Below, one piece after another: positions 59,683 through 64,000 of a stretch of DNA of 64,000 bases. The stretch is from Bacillus_AB infantis_B (GTDB lineage Bacteria; Bacillota; Bacilli; Bacillales; Cytobacillaceae): NCBI RefSeq assembly GCF_008180445.1, contig NZ_VTER01000006.1, forward strand, positions 62,001-126,000, in the 5' to 3' direction. Every line of letters begins with the position of its first letter. The stretch's first letter is position 1. The position numbers and the translations under genes are program-made. The notes beneath the pieces were generated by a model that did not search any database, was not told where the DNA came from, and saw nothing but the letters and a program-made list of their open reading frames with translations.

Positions 59683-60978
59683 TTAAAGTCCAAACAGCCC
59701 CGGCAGCACCATGCTGACCTGCGGGATATAAGTAACTAGCAGCAGCACAACGATGATGGCAGCGTAGAATGGAAGCAATGGCTTCACAAGCTGCTCGATC
59801 TTCACCTTGCCGACGCTGGATCCGACGAACAGGGCGCTTCCGACAGGCGGGGTAATGCTTCCGATGCAAAGATTGAGGCACATCATGATGCCAAAGTGCA
59901 CCGGGTCCATCCCGATGCTCGTGGCAATCGGCAGGAATATCGGCGTGAATATCAGGACTGCAGGCGTGATATCCATGAAAGTCCCGATAATCAGCAGGAT
60001 GACGTTCATCAGCAGCAGGATCAGGATCGGGTTATCGGTCAGGCTGAGGATGCCGCTGCTGATGGCCTCAGGGATGCCGGTAAATGCCATGACAAGGGAA
60101 AGGATGGTCGATGCGGCGATCAGCAGCATGATGATGGCTGTCATCTCCACCGTTTCCATCAGCATCTTCGGAACATCCTTTATCTTAAATGTCCGATAAA
60201 ACATCGAGAGAATGAGAGAATACGCAACCGCAATGGCAGCGCCTTCGGTTGCCGTGAATACCCCGGCAATAATCCCCCCGATGACAATGAACACGAGCAG
60301 CAGGCTCGGAATCGCGTCAAGGAATACTTTCATCACCTGGCTGAACGTAATCTTCGGTGCGATGGGGTAATTCTTTTTCTTCGCAATCACATATGCTACA
60401 GCCATGGTCGCAAGGCCCCAGAGGATACCGGGAATATAGCCGGCGATGAAGAGCGCGGCTATCGACGTCCCGCCGCTGACAAGGGAATAGACGATCAGCA
60501 GTCCGCTAGGCGGGATCAGAAGCCCTGTCGGCGCCGATGCGATATTAACCGCAGCAGAATACGCCGGGTTATAGCCTTCCTTCTTCTGAAGCGGAGACAT
60601 GACCCCGCCGATTGCTGCTGCAGCGGCAACAGAGGAACCGGAAATCGAACCGAACAGCATATTCCCGACTACATTCGTATGGGCGAGCGACCCGGGCATC
60701 CTCCCGGAAAGGACCTTCGCAAAATTGATCAGGCGAATCGCAATTCCGCCATTATTCATGATGACCCCTGACAGGATGAAGAACGGGATGGCGAGCAGGG
60801 AAAAGCTGTCGAGACCCGCCACCATCTTCTGCGCCGCTGTGAATACGGCGATATCAAAAGGAAACAAAACCAGCATGGTGACAAGAGAGGCACCGGCGAT
60901 GCTGATGGCAATGGGCACGCCCAAAAATAAGAGAAGAAAGAATACAAAAAGCAATAGGAGTCCTGCTGTGATTGTCAT
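59683..60978 (-). CDS. TRAP transporter large membrane subunit (DctM-type)
   Basis: 431 residues, about twelve helices: 'LGVPIAISIAGASLVTMLVLFPF', 'SIAALFIAGYIPGILWGLATMAVAY', 'FTPIFLPIATSIGMDPVHFGIMMCLNLCIGSITPPVG'. It forms the channel with the DctQ and DctP partners and uses an ion gradient. ATG overlaps the DctQ stop (ATGA). Third gene of the operon. Substrate open. Confidence 0.9.
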   Translation of the reverse strand: MTITAGLLLLFVFFLLLFLGVPIAISIAGASLVTMLVLFPFDIAVFTAAQKMVAGLDSFSLLAIPFFILSGVIMNNGGIAIRLINFAKVLSGRMPGSLAHTNVVGNMLFGSISGSSVAAAAAIGGVMSPLQKKEGYNPAYSAAVNIASAPTGLLIPPSGLLIVYSLVSGGTSIAALFIAGYIPGILWGLATMAVAYVIAKKKNYPIAPKITFSQVMKVFLDAIPSLLLVFIVIGGIIAGVFTATEGAAIAVAYSLILSMFYRTFKIKDVPKMLMETVEMTAIIMLLIAASTILSLVMAFTGIPEAISSGILSLTDNPILILLLMNVILLIIGTFMDITPAVLIFTPIFLPIATSIGMDPVHFGIMMCLNLCIGSITPPVGSALFVGSSVGKVKIEQLVKPLLPFYAAIIVVLLLVTYIPQVSMVLPGLFGL

Positions 60979-61520
60979 CCCAGCCCCTCCTTTCTATCCT
61001 TATCAATATGTATGGGCTCAGGAGTCTCTACTTCTTCTGAATATAAGTCCGCTTTTCGGTTTGCGGAGATTTCCCTGATGGAAATTATAGAATAAGCGGC
61101 AATCAGGACGCCGCTCACCGGCAGGGACAGATAAATATAGGCCATCGGGAGGCCGAGTGCGGCAGAATACTGCTCCATGGAGATCCCAACTGTTTTAGAC
61201 CCGCCGACAATCATGACACATACAGCAAATGCCAGGACAATCAGCTCAATCAGGATAGCTGTGGCAAGCCTCTTCCTGTTTTCCAGCTTTTCTACGATGA
61301 ACTCGATTGCGATATGCTTCTTGTTTCCGAAGGCATAAGCTCCGCCGAGCATGGAAACCCATATCAGCGAATACCGGAGAAACTCCTCTGAAATCGTACT
61401 TGGCGAATCCAGCGCATATCTTGTGAATACTTGCCAGATGGCCATCAGGACCATCACACCCAAGAGGGTGCAGGTCACAAAGGCAATGCTCAGATCGATC
61501 CATTTTTTCATAGTCTGCAT
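60975..61520 (-). CDS. TRAP transporter small membrane subunit (DctQ-type)
   Basis: 181 residues, four helices; 'STISEEFLRYSLIWVSMLGGAYAFGNKKHIAIEFI' matches the family. AAGGGGGAG precedes the ATG. Lies 14 bases after the binding-protein gene. Confidence 0.88.
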   Translation of the reverse strand: MQTMKKWIDLSIAFVTCTLLGVMVLMAIWQVFTRYALDSPSTISEEFLRYSLIWVSMLGGAYAFGNKKHIAIEFIVEKLENRKRLATAILIELIVLAFAVCVMIVGGSKTVGISMEQYSAALGLPMAYIYLSLPVSGVLIAAYSIISIREISANRKADLYSEEVETPEPIHIDKDRKEGLG

Positions 61521-61534
61521 GATTGCTCCCCCTT

Positions 61535-62539
61535 TTAATTGCCTTCAGCCATATCCCGGATTTCTTTATAGTATTTTCCGGTCGATTTCTTTTCTGCAAA
61601 CTCCTTATGCAGCGGCTGAACTGCTTCCATGAAAGGCTCTTTATCCGGCCTGCTGAATGTGACATTCATATCTTTGGCGTCTTTTATCGCCTTCTCTGTC
61701 GCTTTCCGCCAAACCTCTTTATGGTAAAAAGAAGACTCTTCTGCCGCTTCTGTTATAGCTTTCTTCTGTTCAGCAGTAAATTGCTTCCATTTGCTTTCAT
61801 TGATAATCAGGATATCCGGGATGATGGCATGCTCGCTGTAGCTGTACTGCTTTGCCACCTCTCCATGATTATTATCCGTCAATGCTGTTTCATTATTTTC
61901 CGAGCCGTCGATGACACCCTGCTGCATAGCCGTATAGACTTCACCGAAGGACATCGGCGTCGGCGACCCGCCCATCAGCTCAAGCATCTTCAGGTTTGTC
62001 GGGCTCGGCTGGACCCGTATTTTCAGCCCCTTCAGATCATCAGGATGCATAATCGGCTTATTTTTTGTATAAAAATTCCTTGTGCCTGACTCATAGAATG
62101 TCAGTCCCCTCAGACCGATATCAGTCGTAGTCTGGTAAACTTCTTTTGCGGTGCTGCTGTTCATCGCTTTATAAAAATGGTCTTTATCGTCGAATAAATA
62201 AGGAAGGCTGAACAATGAGTAGACTTCTGAAAAGTTCTCAAGCGAGCCTGCGCTCACCTTGGCAAAGTCAATCGCACCGGTCTGTGTCAGCTCAAGTGCC
62301 TCGCGCTCCCCGCCAAGCTGTCCGCTCGGGTAAATTTTGACCTTCATACTGCCATCTGTCTTTTCCTCTACCAATCTTGCAAACTCTGTCAGCGAAGTAT
62401 GTATCGGATGTGTTGTTCCCTGATTATGGGCAAGCCTCAATGTGACGGTCCCTTCCTCCTCGGCAGCCTGCGCTGTACAGCCAGCCAGGATTCCTGCCAA
62501 GAGCAGAAGGATAATGCCAAACACCTTAAAATTCTTCAT
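61535..62539 (-). CDS. TRAP transporter solute-binding lipoprotein (DctP-type)
   Basis: 334 residues. Lipobox LAGC with Cys21. 'TTHPIHTSLTEFARLVEEKTDGSMKVKIYPSGQLGGEREALE' and 'GLKIRVQPSPTNLKMLELMGGSPTPMSFGEVYTAMQQGVIDGSENN' carry the conserved Arg that holds the carboxylate. It binds an organic acid outside the cell and delivers it to DctQM. First gene of the operon; GGAGGGGG before the ATG. Direct TGTATG repeats lie just upstream. The acid cannot be named from sequence. Confidence 0.9.
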   Translation of the reverse strand: MKNFKVFGIILLLLAGILAGCTAQAAEEEGTVTLRLAHNQGTTHPIHTSLTEFARLVEEKTDGSMKVKIYPSGQLGGEREALELTQTGAIDFAKVSAGSLENFSEVYSLFSLPYLFDDKDHFYKAMNSSTAKEVYQTTTDIGLRGLTFYESGTRNFYTKNKPIMHPDDLKGLKIRVQPSPTNLKMLELMGGSPTPMSFGEVYTAMQQGVIDGSENNETALTDNNHGEVAKQYSYSEHAIIPDILIINESKWKQFTAEQKKAITEAAEESSFYHKEVWRKATEKAIKDAKDMNVTFSRPDKEPFMEAVQPLHKEFAEKKSTGKYYKEIRDMAEGN

Positions 62540-62639
62540 AAATCCCCCTCCAGGTTATGTATGCAATGTTGTATGATTTCCTGAAGATATTCCCTAAAAT
62601 ATGACTATTAAAACTGAGGGGTTTATAAAGAGCATAAAA

Positions 62640-62665
62640 AAATGCCGGAGCAAGGTCCGGCATTT
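62640..62665 (-). terminator. Terminator after treR
   Basis: AAATGCCGGA and TCCGGCATTT pair around six bases; on the minus strand T-run follows. Confidence 0.8.
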
Positions 62666-62676
62666 CAAGATTTTAT

Positions 62677-63393
62677 TCAATGGAGAGCCCTTCTGGCAAA
62701 GTCGGTGAAACGGAATTTGTCCGGACGGTGCCTGGACTCTGTGAACTGGAATAGGCTGGCATCGTTCAAGTAGACATGGCTCCTGATGACCACTACATTC
62801 TGGAAGCCATCAAGGTCCAGAAGGGATCGGTCCTCATCGGTTGGTTCCTCTACGATGATTTCTTTTTTGGCAAAGCTGATATTCAGGTTCAATTCTTTTT
62901 CAAGGTACTGATAGATGGAATCCCTGCAAATATCACCAGTCAGATGGGGAACATGCTTCTCAGCCAGAAAGTCGCGGTCAAGAATGATTCTTTCTCCTCC
63001 CATCTTTCTTGTCCGCAGGACGTCCCAGACCAGATCGCCTTCCTCCAGCTGCAGCTCTTTTTTAATAAAACCCCCGGCTTCCCCCAGGCTTAAGCCGTTC
63101 AGGATCGTCTGTGAAGCTTCACTCATCTTGCCTGCCAGCTCCTTGAAGCTGACCAGGCCGGACACTGGGAAATCGAATTTGGAAGAGTTGAGGACCATCG
63201 AGCCTTTTCCCCTGATTTTTTGAATATAGCCATTTTGAGCAAGGAGATTCAAAGCTTTTCGGATGGTCTCCCTTGAAGCCTGATATTCTTTTACCATTTC
63301 ATTCTCAGATGGCAGAAAGGTTTCCGGTTTGATGCTCCCGCTCCTGATTTGCTCTGTGATGCTTTGGCAGATATCGAGATACTTCTTTCTCAT
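62677..63393 (-). CDS. treR: Trehalose operon repressor (GntR family)
   Basis: About 238 residues. The winged helix ('FLPSENEMVKEYQASRETIRKALNLLAQNGYIQKIRGKGSMVL') and UTRA ligand domain ('FPVSGLVSFKELAGKMSE', 'LFQFTESRHRPDKFRFTDFARR') match B. subtilis TreR closely by memory. It binds trehalose 6-phosphate and releases the tre promoter. Start ATG 63393 with GGAG. Located just after treP, as expected, but no treA lies between. Confidence 0.9.
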   Translation of the reverse strand: MRKKYLDICQSITEQIRSGSIKPETFLPSENEMVKEYQASRETIRKALNLLAQNGYIQKIRGKGSMVLNSSKFDFPVSGLVSFKELAGKMSEASQTILNGLSLGEAGGFIKKELQLEEGDLVWDVLRTRKMGGERIILDRDFLAEKHVPHLTGDICRDSIYQYLEKELNLNISFAKKEIIVEEPTDEDRSLLDLDGFQNVVVIRSHVYLNDASLFQFTESRHRPDKFRFTDFARRALH

Positions 63394-63435
63394 AAAACAA
63401 ATCTCCATTCTTCATAGTTTTATCAGGCAAAGAAA

Positions 63436-63465
63436 AAGGAAGGGAGAAACCCATCCCCCTTCCTT
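63436..63465 (-). terminator. Terminator after treP
   Basis: AAGGAAGGG and CCCTTCCTT, T-run on the minus strand. Confidence 0.75.
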
Positions 63466-63471
63466 ATGCAG

Positions 63472-64000
63472 TTAGACAGCTGCACTCTGTTTCTTTTGCT
63501 TTTTAAAAGTAAAATTCTTTACCCCTGTTTTAGCGAAGATGGTTGTCAGGACGAATGGAACGACAATTGCGATGATCATACAGATGGCAAATGTTCCGAT
63601 ATACTGCGCCTGGATGGAAAGAATTCCAGGCAGTCCGCCAACACCGATAGAGTTGGCCATGACGCCGCTCGCTACAGAAACAACGGCTGCAATCATCGAT
63701 CCGATCATAGCAGCCAGGAATGGGAACCCGTATTTCAGGTTGATCCCGAACATGGCAGGCTCGGTTACGCCCAGGTAACAGGAGATGGCCGCAGGGATGG
63801 AAACCTGCTTTTCTTCCTCATTTTTGCGGTTGATGAAGATCATAGCCAATACGGCTGAGCCTTGGGCAATGTTTGAAATCGCGATCATTGGCCACAGATT
63901 CGTTCCGCCCAGCTCACTCATCAGCTGAAGATCAATAGCATTCGTCATATGATGCAGACCGGTTATGACCAGTGGTGCGTACACGAAGCCAAACACTGCT
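63472..64000 (-). CDS. treP: Trehalose PTS EIIBC component, 3' end only
   Basis: The C-terminal 176 or so residues of an EIIC domain: 'LVITGLHHMTNAIDLQLMSELGGTNLWPMIAISNIAQGSAVLAMIF', 'AISCYLGVTEPAMFGINLKYGFPFLAAMIGSMIAAVVS' are TreP-type. The gene continues beyond 64000, so its N-terminal EIIB part is not visible. It takes up trehalose with phosphorylation. The next gene, treR, supports the assignment. Confidence 0.85.
   Translation of the reverse strand, partial: AVFGFVYAPLVITGLHHMTNAIDLQLMSELGGTNLWPMIAISNIAQGSAVLAMIFINRKNEEEKQVSIPAAISCYLGVTEPAMFGINLKYGFPFLAAMIGSMIAAVVSVASGVMANSIGVGGLPGILSIQAQYIGTFAICMIIAIVVPFVLTTIFAKTGVKNFTFKKQKKQSAAV

Overview
The window looks like chromosomal DNA from a spore-forming member of the Bacillaceae (Bacillus in the wide sense). 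The reasons are strong AGGAGG-type ribosome sites, compact T-tailed hairpin terminators, a YesMN-type sensor pair, a Bce-type peptide-detoxification module, a TreR/TreP pair close to the Bacillus subtilis ones, the yoaT/yozG/yoaS neighbourhood, DUF3231 and DUF421 families, and a structured intergenic repeat widespread in Bacillaceae. No rRNA, tRNA or CRISPR array was found. The species cannot be fixed from sequence alone.

Layout. 0.1-6.3 kb: secreted metzincin protease, a short-chain dehydrogenase relic, a YcdB/PepSY-like protein, a YtkA-like lipoprotein with its PepSY membrane partner, and a SEC-C protein. 6.6-9.5 kb: an IS1182-type insertion sequence flanked by a 228-bp imperfect inverted repeat; the IS holds two exact duplications joined by single N bases, which look like assembly errors. 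9.7-15.4 kb: a three-part sensing operon (anchored sugar-binding protein, histidine kinase, AraC-type response regulator), then a divergent AraC regulator and a VOC protein. 15.4-18.8 kb: PadR/HAAS pair, Gfo/Idh/MocA oxidoreductase, DUF305 membrane protein. 19.3-27 kb: MHS-family transporter and ornithine-cyclodeaminase-like enzyme, convergent with a five-gene molybdenum hydroxylase operon (XdhC, MobA-like, Mo, FAD and Fe-S subunits). 27.3-31.8 kb: BceRS-BceAB-type module with a perfect palindrome upstream of the ABC genes. 31.8-37.3 kb: LysE exporter, PerR-box ahpCF, TetR with a drug-efflux pump and its operator, ABM monooxygenase. 37.4-49 kb: phosphoesterase, HpaB-like hydroxylase, yoaT-yozG-yoaS homologues, a stress-type SDR, cupin, MEDS protein, catalase and small proteins. 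49-59 kb: membrane proteins, acetyltransferases, DIP1984, DUF523, cytidine deaminase and DUF families. 59.7-64 kb: a TRAP transporter (dctP-Q-M order), then treR and the 3' end of treP.

How the parts fit. Oxidative stress defence recurs (ahpCF, catalase, a probable sigma-B-driven SDR). Several modules pair a regulator with its target: TetR with MFS, PadR with HAAS, BceRS with BceAB, TreR with TreP. The sugar-sensing operon has no transporter beside it, so it probably controls genes elsewhere.

The most unusual layer is between the genes. Four gaps hold short-period (about 52-61 bp) arrays or pairs of palindromic units. Their sequence differs from locus to locus while the design stays similar. 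In the pair flanking the IS, a 17-19 bp stem is kept by paired substitutions. A second hairpin family (arms close to GAGCCAAGGGG) recurs between 21.7 and 31.8 kb and is read into the C-terminus of the Fe-S subunit gene.
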